Part shown: positions 50,277 to 59,200 of the stretch, piece by piece | How positions within the stretch are numbered: the stretch's first letter is position 1 | How the letters are laid out: every line of letters begins with the position of its first letter | Source: Sporosarcina sp. | Lineage (GTDB): Bacteria; Bacillota; Bacilli; Bacillales_A; Planococcaceae | Direction: 5' to 3' | Assembly (NCBI GenBank): GCA_026169375.1 | Contig: JAPFCR010000049.1 | Location: 1-64,000, forward strand | Length of the DNA: 64,000 bases | Translations under genes and position numbers: made by a program | Notes under the pieces: generated by a model | Database searches by the model: none | What the model was told of the DNA's origin: nothing | Seen by the model: the letters and a program-made list of their open reading frames with translations, nothing else

Positions 50277-50280
50277 GTTT

Positions 50281-51063
50281 TCATTGCCCTGTAAATACCG
50301 GATCTCTCTTTTCAATAAAAGCTTGAATCCCTTCTGTATGATCTTTCGTTTTTCTCATTTTCACTTGGGCTTCTGTTTCTAACTTCAGCACATTTTCCAG
50401 TTCCGTTAATTTAAAATCTTGTAAAATCTTCTTCGATGCAATCATAGCCGCGATAGGAGATACCAATATTTTTTTCGCATAAGCTTTTCCAGTCGCTAAT
50501 GCGGTCCCTTCCGCTACAACTTCATCAACTAATCCTAGACGAAACGCTTCTTCACCTTGCATAACTTGACCAGACCAAATGAGTTTTTTAGCCTGTGGAA
50601 TGCCAACACGTTCTTTCAAGAAAAAATGTCCGGCTCCGTCCGGCACTAATCCAATGCCGATAAAATTCATCGCTAGTTTAGCATCTTCTTCTGCAATTAA
50701 ATAATCACAACCGAGCGCCACACTAAAGCCAAGTCCCGCTGCCGCCCCGTGTACAGACGCAATTGTAATTTGCGGAAGCATGTAGAGCGTACGTGCCAAA
50801 CGACAAACCTCAACCATCGCTGCCTCTATATCTAAAGGATTTGTTGGATCGACCATTTTTTTAATATCCCCACCGGCCGAAAACGCTCTTTCTGCCCCGT
50901 GAATTAACAACACTTGTACCGATCCATATTTTTCTAATGATTCAAAAACATCCCCTAATTCCTTCATCATCACTTCATCCATTGCGTTCATCGATTCTGG
51001 ACGATTCAATGTTAACTGTGCGAAACGTCCTTCTTTCTTAAATTTAATCGTTTGATAAGTCAT
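50281..51063 (-). CDS. Enoyl-CoA hydratase/isomerase family protein (YhaR-like)
   Basis: A 260-residue crotonase-fold enzyme. The oxyanion-hole parts are ERAFSAGGDIKKM (about 60-72) and GAAAGLGFSVALGCDY (about 105-120). It probably acts on acyl-CoA esters in fatty-acid or phenylacetate-type degradation. A 22-bp palindrome just upstream of the start suggests control by a TetR-type fatty-acid regulator. Single-gene transcript. Confidence 0.9.
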   Translation of the reverse strand: MTYQTIKFKKEGRFAQLTLNRPESMNAMDEVMMKELGDVFESLEKYGSVQVLLIHGAERAFSAGGDIKKMVDPTNPLDIEAAMVEVCRLARTLYMLPQITIASVHGAAAGLGFSVALGCDYLIAEEDAKLAMNFIGIGLVPDGAGHFFLKERVGIPQAKKLIWSGQVMQGEEAFRLGLVDEVVAEGTALATGKAYAKKILVSPIAAMIASKKILQDFKLTELENVLKLETEAQVKMRKTKDHTEGIQAFIEKRDPVFTGQ

Positions 51064-51079
51064 TTCCCCACCCCTTCAA

Positions 51080-51101
51080 TTAATGAATAACCATTCATTA
51101 A
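51080..51101. promoter_or_regulatory. Palindromic operator (FadR-like) before the enoyl-CoA hydratase gene
   Basis: TTAATGAAT and ATTCATTAA are perfect 9-bp arms around AACC, 17 bases from the start codon. The TGAAT/ATTCA arms resemble the B. subtilis FadR site, although the spacing is shorter, so assignment to FadR is tentative. Confidence 0.5.
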
Positions 51102-51196
51102 TCTTCATTCGACTTTTTCCAGCGAACTCCTTTATTTTCTCAAAATAAAAAAACTCTAGCGTAAGATTCTTCCTTTACGCTAGAGAGTTCACTAAT

Positions 51197-52708
51197 TTAC
51201 AAAGTTTTTTCCTCAGTTGGAAAAATCGCATCTAAATGGTCTAATTTCTTTTCAATCGACTCATCATACGCCATCACATAAGCTGCAGGATCTTTTGGAT
51301 TGTAAAATTGCTTAATGCGACCAGATTCAGGATCGATAAATTTACTCGACGCACCGCATCCAATCCCAATAATCGTCTGTACTTCTTCCATAATCACGAT
51401 ATTGTAAATACTTTCTTCTTCTGGTTTTGAATACCCAACATTCTCTAAATTGCCTAAAATATTTTTCTGGCGATATAAATAATACGGATGATAGCCATGT
51501 TCCGCATTCCATTCTTCCCCGCGCTTCATCATCCGTTCAACCGTTTTACGATCTGCCACTTGATAACGGCTACGATTTTGAGACATTTCAGATGCACGCT
51601 TAAACGAAAGCGTATGCACCGTTAATGACTCAGGCTGCATTTTCGCCGTTTCCGCAAGCGAATGTTCAAACTCCGCTTCACCTTCATTCGGGAGTCCAAT
51701 GATTAAATCCATATTAATATTTTTCATGCCCATATTTCGCGATAACCAAAACTTATCAATCGTTTCTTGTACCGTATGGTGACGACCAATCGCCTTTAAT
51801 GTTTCATCTGTATACGACTGAGGATTTACACTTATACGGTCAATGCCCCACTTTTTCAACACGGCAATTTTCTCAGGCGTAATCGTATCTGGACGTCCCG
51901 CTTCCACTGTTATTTCCCGCACTTTATCCATATTTGGAAATGAATCGTACATCGTCTTATATAACGCGTCCATTTCATCCGCTTCAATTGAAGTCGGTGT
52001 CCCGCCGCCAAAGTAAATCGTCGTAATCGCCATATCTTTTTCCGTTAGCCATTTCCCCATCTCACGAATTTCTTCATGTAACGCATCTAAAAAGTTATCC
52101 ACACGCCCATGTGCCCGGCGTATCGCATAAGCTGGGAATGTACAATACGCACATTTCGTTGGACAAAACGGAATCCCAATATAAATACTCACTTCATTTT
52201 TCAAATCATATAAATCAGGAACAGCTTTCTTTTGAATCCCAGCAATTTTCGCAAGGAGTTCACTTTTCTCACGAGAAACGCGGTAATTCGTCATTATACT
52301 TTCAATCGCTTGTTCAGACGTCATGCCTTCTCTACGATACTTATGATATAACTTCATTGGACGAATACCTGTTAAAATACCCCATGATTGCGTCATGCCC
52401 GTTGCTTGTTCTAACACTTCTAGAAATACATGCGAATGAACGCGCTTCAATTGACGTCTGATATCCCTCTCGTTCCCATCCACAGCTCTCTCGGAAAATG
52501 TTGCGACATAAACACTTCCATCCGCGAGTAATCTGGCCTCACCTTTAATGTCCCCATTTGGCTGATGGTCGATTGTAAAATCAACACACATCGCATCCAC
52601 ATGTTCCTCTTTTATAATTTCACATTGCTCAAAGAACAGATTCGCCAAATGCGCGAACATACGAACCCAATCTTCTCGGAATGTGGCATCTATTGTTATC
52701 TTCTGCAT
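51197..52708 (-). CDS. hemZ: Coproporphyrinogen dehydrogenase HemZ (radical SAM)
   Basis: A 503-residue radical-SAM enzyme. The [4Fe-4S] motif CPTKCAYCTFPAY (CxxxCxxC) lies near residue 185, preceded by an N-terminal family domain of about 170 residues and followed by TIYFGGGTPTSI and the HemN-type VNPQSYTDETLKAIGRHHT. It is related to oxygen-independent coproporphyrinogen oxidases in haem synthesis. ATG at 52708 has AAAGG nine bases upstream. Confidence 0.93.
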   Translation of the reverse strand: MQKITIDATFREDWVRMFAHLANLFFEQCEIIKEEHVDAMCVDFTIDHQPNGDIKGEARLLADGSVYVATFSERAVDGNERDIRRQLKRVHSHVFLEVLEQATGMTQSWGILTGIRPMKLYHKYRREGMTSEQAIESIMTNYRVSREKSELLAKIAGIQKKAVPDLYDLKNEVSIYIGIPFCPTKCAYCTFPAYAIRRAHGRVDNFLDALHEEIREMGKWLTEKDMAITTIYFGGGTPTSIEADEMDALYKTMYDSFPNMDKVREITVEAGRPDTITPEKIAVLKKWGIDRISVNPQSYTDETLKAIGRHHTVQETIDKFWLSRNMGMKNINMDLIIGLPNEGEAEFEHSLAETAKMQPESLTVHTLSFKRASEMSQNRSRYQVADRKTVERMMKRGEEWNAEHGYHPYYLYRQKNILGNLENVGYSKPEEESIYNIVIMEEVQTIIGIGCGASSKFIDPESGRIKQFYNPKDPAAYVMAYDESIEKKLDHLDAIFPTEEKTL

Positions 52709-52772
52709 ATTCTCCAACCTTTAACGTCATAGTCCTACATATTGTAACAAACTTCACTAACAAATGAACAAA

Positions 52773-52812
52773 AAAACAGACGCAAGGAAATGAACTCCTT
52801 TCGTCTGTTTTA
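52773..52812. terminator. Terminator after yheA
   Basis: AAAACAGACG...AAGGA pairs with TCCTT...CGTCTGTTTT, with T-runs on both strands, between yheA and hemZ. Confidence 0.75.
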
Positions 52813-52816
52813 CCAA

Positions 52817-53167
52817 TTAGTTAAATGTTTCGTAAAGCTCTTGTACAGGCTTCATTAAGATTTTATTAACTTCTTCTAGCAGTCCACTTAACTGCATTTC
52901 TGCTTGAAGCATCGTCATAATCTTTTCGTTCCCTTGTGCAAGTTGTGCAACTTTTTGCGCGTGTTCTAATTCTTCTTCGCTAATTTCTTCATCTTGCATT
53001 TGTTTTTGTTGCATGTTCATTTGTACTTCGCGAAAGTTTTTAAACATTTCCATTGCTTCTTCATCAGCTGCTACAGTATCAAGCGCTTCTTTCACCGCTG
53101 AAAACTCTTCTGTTTGTCTGAATATTGCTTCCAGTTTGTTTACATCATCATAAATATTTACTGTCAT
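52817..53167 (-). CDS. yheA: YlbF/YmcA family protein YheA
   Basis: A 116-residue all-helical protein of the YlbF/YheA (UPF0342) family, with the acidic start NIYDDVNKLEAIFRQTEEFS, central FKNFREVQMNMQQKQMQ and C-terminal LSGLLEEVNKIL. Relatives YlbF, YmcA and YaaT act with RNase Y; YheA itself is uncharacterised. Directly follows yheB (13 bases). Confidence 0.92.
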   Translation of the reverse strand: MTVNIYDDVNKLEAIFRQTEEFSAVKEALDTVAADEEAMEMFKNFREVQMNMQQKQMQDEEISEEELEHAQKVAQLAQGNEKIMTMLQAEMQLSGLLEEVNKILMKPVQELYETFN

Positions 53168-53180
53168 GATTATTTTCCTC

Positions 53181-54329
53181 CTAAGATAAGTTCAATACAA
53201 AAACGATGAGGCCTTGTACGATTCCAATCGCTCCCCCGAGCACTGCACCAAGCACGGTAATCATTTTAAACTCTCTTCTTGAAATACCGAGCACTAAATC
53301 TTCTAGCACTTCCACTGGGAATGAATCGACCTGCTCTCTAACCATATCATCTATTTTCAGCTTTCGTAAAGATTTTTCTAATTGTAATTCTGCTTGTTCA
53401 AATGCAAACCGCGTAACCGTCGGTGTAAAATTAACTGCTGTCCAATTCGCAGCATCTGGCCAGTACGATGATAGCGGCTTTTGTAGACGAGATTCAATGG
53501 CTAATTCTTTTTTCACATAACTTGTCACCGAATTAAATAACCCGTTCCAATCAAATCCTTGCAGCAATTCGTCTACTGGACGTTTCTGCAACTTGCCCCA
53601 CTCATTCATAATAATTGTATTTAACATTGTAAATGTACCCGGTGCCCCGATAAACTTCAGCGCCTCTTTTTGTACTTTACTCACAAGTGTATCTGATTCA
53701 CCGAAGAACATATTCACCATGCCACCTAACGTCCCTTTCGACGCCAGAAAATCATCAATTAACTTCTGTAACACGGCTCTTCCTTCAGCCGACTGAAAAT
53801 AGCCATCCGCTTGTGCTAAAATATACGTTGTCACTTGCGGAATTCTTTTTTCAGCTTCTTCGCGCCACTTTAGCGGAACAACTTCTTCAACGGTACCCGC
53901 TGTGATTTTTGATCGCACGGCTTCGAGCTGTTCATTCATTAACGCTAATGCTTTTTCTTCCGCTTGCTCAGCTATTCGAGGTGCGCCTGCAAGTTCAAAC
54001 CACTCCTTCAACGTACGCTCTGAATGTAAAACATGCAGCTCTAACTGATCTTGAAGAAACTTTTCTGCCTTTGTTTCCATTTCAGGAGTGAATAACTTCT
54101 TTTTAAATGTTTCAGGTGTTAATAAATACCGTGTAACGGTCTTCCCCAATTGCGTCGCAAGCTCATCACGCCTCCTCGGAATTAACCCCGGTGTAAAAGG
54201 AACCCGCCACGAACCTATATACTTCGCCGTATAAGGTCTAAAAAGCATTCGAATCGCTAAATGGTTTGTAAACCCTCCAATTAACGCACCAATAAACGCC
54301 ATAAATAACAATGTCCATAAAAAATTCAA
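53181..54329 (-). CDS. yheB: DUF445 family membrane protein YheB
   Basis: A 382-residue protein with N-terminal helix FMAFIGALIGGFTNHLAIRM followed by LFRPY, a long helical middle and a C-terminal helix (GAVLGGAIGIVQGLIVFVLNL), the two-ended DUF445 pattern. Homologues are spore or envelope associated, function unknown. I choose TTG at 54329 because AAGGTG is six bases upstream and it gives the family start; an earlier start at 54398 would add 23 atypical residues. Confidence 0.88.
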   Translation of the reverse strand: MNFLWTLLFMAFIGALIGGFTNHLAIRMLFRPYTAKYIGSWRVPFTPGLIPRRRDELATQLGKTVTRYLLTPETFKKKLFTPEMETKAEKFLQDQLELHVLHSERTLKEWFELAGAPRIAEQAEEKALALMNEQLEAVRSKITAGTVEEVVPLKWREEAEKRIPQVTTYILAQADGYFQSAEGRAVLQKLIDDFLASKGTLGGMVNMFFGESDTLVSKVQKEALKFIGAPGTFTMLNTIIMNEWGKLQKRPVDELLQGFDWNGLFNSVTSYVKKELAIESRLQKPLSSYWPDAANWTAVNFTPTVTRFAFEQAELQLEKSLRKLKIDDMVREQVDSFPVEVLEDLVLGISRREFKMITVLGAVLGGAIGIVQGLIVFVLNLS

Positions 54330-54404
54330 TCGCTTCACCTTTTTCCGTGTCGTTACGTTCAGATTATACCAGAACGATGACGAACGGAGAAATGTCATGC
54401 ATCG

Positions 54405-54794
54405 TTAATGTGCGTTAAAAATCGTTGAAAAACGGATTGCATGTTCCATTTCATCATGTAAAGCGATAAAAATCGGATTATAAGCTTGCTTAATAGGAAC
54501 TGTCAACAACATTAATTTATACGTTTCAATACTGTCTAACTTATTAAGGAGCGCTTTTTTCGCACCGTCTTTTAAACGATAACATGCCAATTCCTGATTA
54601 GGGTTTTGAACAAACTCTCCCGTTAACATATAATGAAGTTGTTGAAACATTTCATAGTGACTTTTTTCATCTTCATAAGCATGTTCGATAAACGCTTGCC
54701 AAAGCGGATCATCGGTTAATTTATACATCGACTTATAATAATGGAACGCTTTATACTCATTTTCAATGGATTGTTTTAACTGATGAATAAACAA
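54405..54794 (-). CDS. Ferritin-like domain protein
   Basis: A 129-residue four-helix protein. The carboxylate/His ligands typical of a di-iron ferritin-like fold are visible: Glu in IENEYKAFHYY, then HAYEDEKSHYEMF, and HDEMEHAIRF near the C-terminus. It may bind iron or handle peroxide; no specific function is known. The TTG at 54794 follows AAAGG by eight bases and is preferred to the ATG at 54812, which lacks a site. Confidence 0.75.
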   Translation of the reverse strand: MFIHQLKQSIENEYKAFHYYKSMYKLTDDPLWQAFIEHAYEDEKSHYEMFQQLHYMLTGEFVQNPNQELACYRLKDGAKKALLNKLDSIETYKLMLLTVPIKQAYNPIFIALHDEMEHAIRFSTIFNAH

Positions 54795-54889
54795 TTGAAC
54801 ATCCTTTCGCATTTCTATTATAAATTCTCGTTTGACATAGACGTTATAATTTATGCGAAATACATTTATTATATGAAAGGGGTTTTACT

Positions 54890-55093
54890 ATGCTGCAACA
54901 TTTCCAATACAAATCGATGTACGAAAACACACAACTCCCTGGATGGACATTCACTTTTTTCTTTAAAAACAACCGATATGCCGGAGAATACTTACCAGAC
55001 GGGCAAATTAACTGGCTCAATGAAACGCCGCCCGAAGAAGAAAATGTAAAGAAAATGATCCATGAATTAATGACTTTCCATGTATATGATTGA
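54890..55093 (+). CDS. yheE: YheE family protein
   Basis: A 67-residue protein matching B. subtilis YheE (DUF5342): HFQYKSMYEN, LPGWTFTFFFKNNRYAGEY, and IHELMTFHVYD at the end. AAAGGGG precedes the ATG by seven bases. Divergent from the ferritin-like gene. Function unknown. Confidence 0.85.
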   Translation: MLQHFQYKSMYENTQLPGWTFTFFFKNNRYAGEYLPDGQINWLNETPPEEENVKKMIHELMTFHVYD

Positions 55094-55169
55094 AGGATTG
55101 TCCAATGTGTATAAAGGATTTATAAAAAGATAAGAGTTGGGCATCCTCGCTATTAAAGGAGGATGTCAC

Positions 55170-55319
55170 ATGCAAAATGAAAAATCACCAACAGAAAAAA
55201 TGTTGCATAAAAAAGAACTAAAAAAACAAAACCAAGTCACTGAAAATACATTAACCGACCGCAATCGAATACCAAACGAACAAAACGCTTGGAAAGAAAC
55301 ACAACCACAAAATAAATAG
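55170..55319 (+). CDS. Small hydrophilic protein, 49 residues
   Basis: ATG at 55170 follows AAAGGAGG at seven bases. The product is rich in Lys, Asn, Gln and Glu (KKELKKQNQVTENTL), without hydrophobic segments. A terminator closes it. It resembles in composition the small protein at 19629, and both could be spore-associated, but no family is recognised. A start at 55137 would lack a ribosome binding site. Confidence 0.65.
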   Translation: MQNEKSPTEKMLHKKELKKQNQVTENTLTDRNRIPNEQNAWKETQPQNK

Positions 55320-55329
55320 GAAAAAATAA

Positions 55330-55366
55330 AACTGTGAAGAAGGGGTATTCCTACTTCACAGTTTTA
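55330..55366 (+). terminator. Terminator after the small hydrophilic protein gene
   Basis: AAAACTGTGAAG and CTTCACAGTTTT form a 12-bp perfect stem, then ATTTTTT. Confidence 0.85.
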
Positions 55367-55390
55367 TTTTTTCTATCCTTTAATTAAATA

Positions 55391-55728
55391 GGGGCTACTG
55401 AACAACTCTGTTTATGCGGCCTCTAAAATGTTTTTCGTGCAATATGTAACTTCTTTAAAGTATAATTTTTTCTTTTCCACGGTCTCCTTTCTTAATCAGC
55501 TTGTTCTAATAGGTTAAACAAATTTCAACATTTCATAAATGAATCTTTTTAACTAAATGGCAAAAAGAATTCGTGTGGCAAGATCATCTGGTTAGGGTTA
55601 TATTCATATATAGCAAGTCCCCTTGTACAGTTTTTGCGTAATTTTCATAGTAGCTCTTTACATCTACCTTCGATAAAAATAGTCAGAATCTTTTATAAAT
55701 AGGCGTTTTAGGGTTGTTCAGTAATTCC
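55391..55728. mobile_element. Internally deleted insertion sequence (MITE-like remnant)
   Basis: The ends are inverted repeats: GGGGCTACTGAACAAC at 55391-55406 and, on the other strand, GGAATTACTGAACAAC from 55728 (13 of 16 identical). Inside, on the minus strand (55617-55549), is a peptide YNPNQMILPHEFFLPF followed by a stop, which looks like the N-terminus of an IS5/IS1182-type transposase. The element is only 338 bases, so most of the transposase is gone. A clear target duplication is not visible. It occupies most of the gap 55370-55830. Confidence 0.55.
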
Positions 55729-55852
55729 TAATTATTTAAATATTAATCCCTTTTAATCTCTATAATTGTTTTTTCTTCGTAAATAAATTATCATAGAAGT
55801 AATTCACTATTTTACCATCACAGGAGGTGTACGCTTTGTTTCTCCCCCTCAT

Positions 55853-57208
55853 TTGGGAGCGGAACAAAGTAACTATTTGGAAATTGCCATACGATTGACA
55901 GCATTTGCTGTCTTGATCGCCCTCACCGCATTTTTTGTCGCGAGTGAGTTTGCAATTGTTAAAATTAGAACAACACGCGTCAATCAACTCGTCGAAGAAG
56001 GAAATCGACGTGCGATTAATGCAAAAAGAATTATCAGTAACTTAGACGAATACTTATCAGCTTGTCAACTCGGCATTACAATTACAGCGCTAGGATTAGG
56101 AATGCTCGGAGAACCTACGATTAAGTTAATCTTACAACCTGTCTTTGTTTACTTCGATGTTTCGATAAGTACAGCAACAATCCTTTCATTTATCATTGCT
56201 TTTACAATCGTGACATTTCTACACGTAGTAGTTGGTGAACTTGCACCGAAAACGATTGCGATTCAAAAAGCGGAAGAGATTACGCTCATGTTCGCAAAAC
56301 CTCTTATTCTTTTTTATAAATTAATGTATCCAATTATAAAAGGAATGAATGGTTCCGCACGGTTCCTAATTGGATTATTTGGGTTTAAAGTCATTTCAGA
56401 AGCAGACGTTGCACACTCTGAAGAAGAATTACGAATGATTTTATCGGATAGTTTAAAAAGTGGTGAAATTAACCAAGCCGAATATAAATATGTTAATAAA
56501 ATCTTTGAATTCGACGACCGAATCGCAAAAGAAGTGATGATGCCACGTACTGAAATGATGACAATCGACAAAGATATGACCATTCAAGAAGTTTTTGAGA
56601 TGGAAGACATCGAGCAATATACACGTTACCCCGTTACCGATGAAGATAAAGACCATATTATCGGGCTCGTGAATATGAAAAATTTATTGACAGCGTATAT
56701 TAAAAATCCAGCCACTGGAGAACAAACAGTACGCGGCTATATGCAACCGATTATTCAAGTAATTGAAACGATTCCAATTGGAGATTTACTCCTTAAAATT
56801 CAAAGAGAACGTATCCACATGGCCGTTCTCATGGACGAGTACGGTGGAACTTCTGGACTTGTTACAATTGAAGATATACTTGAAGAAATTGTTGGGGATA
56901 TTCAAGACGAATTCGATATAGATGAAGTACCTGAAGTCCAAAAACTCGGGGAAGATCATTATATTTTTGACTCGAAACTTCTGATTGAAAATGTGAATGA
57001 TATTCTTGGTATTTTAATCGAAGAAGAAGATATCGATACAATCGGCGGTTGGTTTATGACGGAACGTTTTGAAATGATGACCGGCGAAACAATCATAGAA
57101 CAAGGATATAATTTCACGATTAAAGATATGGATGGACAACATATTCTGTATTTAGAAGTAACAAAACATGAAGAAGACGTGGAACAAGTTACAGCTTCTT
57201 CCACATAA
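55853..57208 (+). CDS. CNNM/CBS-domain membrane protein (hemolysin family, YhdP/YrkA type)
   Basis: About 451 residues: CNNM transmembrane domain (about 10-190, with ALTAFFVASEFAIVKIR and SACQLGITITALGLGMLGEP), two CBS domains (about 215-335) and a C-terminal CorC/HlyC domain with EYGGTSGLVTIEDILEEIVGDI. Such proteins are linked to magnesium or cobalt efflux. The start is problematic: the best site AGGAGGTG is followed by a TTG (55836) in another frame, while the in-frame TTGs at 55853 and 55877 have no site. An added C in the CCCCC run at about 55843 would join them. Confidence 0.85.
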   Translation: MGAEQSNYLEIAIRLTAFAVLIALTAFFVASEFAIVKIRTTRVNQLVEEGNRRAINAKRIISNLDEYLSACQLGITITALGLGMLGEPTIKLILQPVFVYFDVSISTATILSFIIAFTIVTFLHVVVGELAPKTIAIQKAEEITLMFAKPLILFYKLMYPIIKGMNGSARFLIGLFGFKVISEADVAHSEEELRMILSDSLKSGEINQAEYKYVNKIFEFDDRIAKEVMMPRTEMMTIDKDMTIQEVFEMEDIEQYTRYPVTDEDKDHIIGLVNMKNLLTAYIKNPATGEQTVRGYMQPIIQVIETIPIGDLLLKIQRERIHMAVLMDEYGGTSGLVTIEDILEEIVGDIQDEFDIDEVPEVQKLGEDHYIFDSKLLIENVNDILGILIEEEDIDTIGGWFMTERFEMMTGETIIEQGYNFTIKDMDGQHILYLEVTKHEEDVEQVTASST

Positions 57209-57218
57209 GTTCTCTCGA

Positions 57219-57291
57219 TAAAAAACCGTAACATCGAACATGCATCTTTCTTACAAAAAGAGTTCGTTCGCATAGTTACGGTTTTTTTAGT
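57219..57291 (+). terminator. Terminator after the CNNM gene
   Basis: AAAAAACCGTAAC pairs with GTTACGGTTTTTT, with an inner CGAAC/GTTCG, then a T-run. Confidence 0.65.
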
Positions 57292-57397
57292 TGAATTTCA
57301 CGAATACGTGCTTTTTACTCAAGAAACATTCATTTACATGTTTCCAAATGCACTTTATAATTAAGCATATGTTCTTTTTCTATAAGGAGTTGGTGAA

Positions 57398-57823
57398 ATG
57401 AACAAACGGCAAGAAAATGCTTTAATTTTCATTGCTATTGCATCATTAATTGCAACGCTTGGATCTTTGTACTTTTCCGACATTAAAGGCTTTGTTCCTT
57501 GTACATTATGCTGGTATCAGCGCATTTTCATGTATCCGATTGTGCTCATCGCAGGAATTGGACTGTTCCAAAGAAACGTACAAATCGCTTTGACAACTGC
57601 CCTCTTTTCAATAATTGGTGGTATGATATCTTTGTATCATTATGGCATTCAAAAGCTTCCTTTTTTACAAGAGAGCGCACCAGCTTGTGGATCTGTTCCA
57701 TGTACAGGACAATATATTAATTATCTAGGATTCATTACAATTCCATTTTTAGCTTTACTTGCATTTATATTAATTGCCTTAATAAGTATACTGATGCTTA
57801 AATGGCAAAAGGAGATGAAATAA
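57398..57823 (+). CDS. bdbC: Disulfide bond formation protein BdbC (DsbB family)
   Basis: A 141-residue, four-helix membrane oxidoreductase. The first redox pair is in GFVPCTLCWYQR and the second in APACGSVPC, as in DsbB/BdbC. It reoxidises an extracytoplasmic thiol oxidase using quinone. AAGGAG precedes the ATG. The next gene, a thioredoxin-like protein, starts one base after the stop and is its likely partner. Confidence 0.93.
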   Translation: MNKRQENALIFIAIASLIATLGSLYFSDIKGFVPCTLCWYQRIFMYPIVLIAGIGLFQRNVQIALTTALFSIIGGMISLYHYGIQKLPFLQESAPACGSVPCTGQYINYLGFITIPFLALLAFILIALISILMLKWQKEMK

Positions 57824-57824
57824 T

Positions 57825-58292
57825 TTGAAGAAACTATTAGCAATTGGCGGCATTATTATAGCCGTATTTGCGTTGATTCTCGTTTTAAACAATCAATCCA
57901 ACAAAGATAAACTAAAAAATAACCCGTATAAAACGAAGAATCTTGACCAAGCAACAATCGACTTAATCGGTGATGAAAATTATAACAACATTATTTTACC
58001 AAAAGAATTAAGCGAAGAAATTAAATCTGGTGAAGATGTAACTGTGTATTTCTTTAGTCCACTTTGTAGCTACTGTAGGGAAATGACACCTATTATGATG
58101 CCAATTGCCGATGAAATGGATGTCAAGGTCCAACAATTCAATGTACTGGAATTCGGACAAGAAGCACTTGTTTATGACATCGAAGCGACGCCAACAATGA
58201 TTCACTTTGATGAAGGAGAAGAAGTTGGCCGTATGGTTGGTGGACAATCTGTGGAAAATATTCGTTCGTTTTTCGAACAAATAAAGGAATAA
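57825..58292 (+). CDS. Membrane-anchored thioredoxin-like protein (partner of BdbC)
   Basis: A 155-residue protein with an N-terminal membrane anchor (IGGIIIAVFALILVL) and an extracytoplasmic thioredoxin fold bearing CSYC in YFFSPLCSYCREM and the cis-Pro loop EATPTMIHF. It starts with TTG at 57825, AAGGAG upstream lying in the end of bdbC. By context it is the thiol-disulfide partner of BdbC, similar to BdbA; it lacks the larger DsbA helical insert of BdbD. Confidence 0.88.
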   Translation: MKKLLAIGGIIIAVFALILVLNNQSNKDKLKNNPYKTKNLDQATIDLIGDENYNNIILPKELSEEIKSGEDVTVYFFSPLCSYCREMTPIMMPIADEMDVKVQQFNVLEFGQEALVYDIEATPTMIHFDEGEEVGRMVGGQSVENIRSFFEQIKE

Positions 58293-58326
58293 CATAAGCA
58301 AGTACAATTGGGAAGGATGAAATTGA

Positions 58327-59160
58327 ATGACTTCTTTTCACTATGAAATAAAGGAAGACGGCATTACGATCGAACAATTATTACGAGAAGATTGGAAAGC
58401 TGGGCGTAAGACTGTACACCTTATGCGCATGGCAAAAAGTGTGACAGACGAAAAAGGAACACCCATCGATTGGAACATTTCTTTATCTGCTGGGACAAAG
58501 ATTCAATTCGCAGTTCCAGAAGCACATTCTAATTATTTGCCAAATGAACAACCACTAAAAATCCTTTTTGAAGATGAACATATTCTTGCTGCTTGGAAAC
58601 CTGCTGACATGGCAACTCATCCGACAAAAGAAACTGAAGATGATACTTTTATGAATATTGTCTTTGCTTATATTGAAAATCAAGGCGGACAGTACGCGGA
58701 ACATATTCACCGTCTAGACAAAGGAACGGCTGGAGTTCTGCTCATCGCCAAACATCCAATCGCTAAAACGATGTTTGACCGAATGATTGAGCAAAATGAA
58801 ATTACTCGTGTGTACAAAGCAGAGGTAGATGGGAACTTAAGAAGACCGCGTGGTACGATTAATCGTCCAATCGGAAAAGATCGTCACCATCCAACAAGAC
58901 GAAGAGTCTCTCCTACAGGACAACATGCAATTACACATTTCAAAGTAATTGAACGAAAAGAAGATTCTACAATTATCGAGGCAAGACTTGAAACAGGTCG
59001 TACCCATCAAATTCGTGTACATTTTGCTCACTTAGGACATCCAGTCACAGGTGATACAACATACGAAGGCAGTGAAACAGAAGATGGTAAATTTCTTCTT
59101 ACTGCAACAGCACTAACTTTTGTGCATCCATTTACGCAACAAAAGATATCGATTGAATGA
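58327..59160 (+). CDS. RluD-type pseudouridine synthase (YhcT-like)
   Basis: A 277-residue RluA/RluD-family enzyme that isomerises uridine in rRNA or tRNA. An N-terminal S4-like region of about 75 residues is followed by the catalytic domain with HRLDKGTAGVLLIAKHP (Asp catalytic) and the RTHQIRVHFAHLGHPVTGD motif. The target site cannot be told from sequence. It closely follows bdbC and the thioredoxin gene. Confidence 0.9.
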   Translation: MTSFHYEIKEDGITIEQLLREDWKAGRKTVHLMRMAKSVTDEKGTPIDWNISLSAGTKIQFAVPEAHSNYLPNEQPLKILFEDEHILAAWKPADMATHPTKETEDDTFMNIVFAYIENQGGQYAEHIHRLDKGTAGVLLIAKHPIAKTMFDRMIEQNEITRVYKAEVDGNLRRPRGTINRPIGKDRHHPTRRRVSPTGQHAITHFKVIERKEDSTIIEARLETGRTHQIRVHFAHLGHPVTGDTTYEGSETEDGKFLLTATALTFVHPFTQQKISIE

Positions 59161-59161
59161 T

Positions 59162-59200
59162 AAAAATCTCGAAGCAACTCTAGTTGCTTCGAGATTTTTT
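59162..59200. terminator. Bidirectional terminator between the pseudouridine synthase and chemoreceptor genes
   Basis: AAAAATCTCGAAGCAACT and AGTTGCTTCGAGATTTTT form an 18-bp perfect stem around three bases. It serves both convergent genes. Confidence 0.85.
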
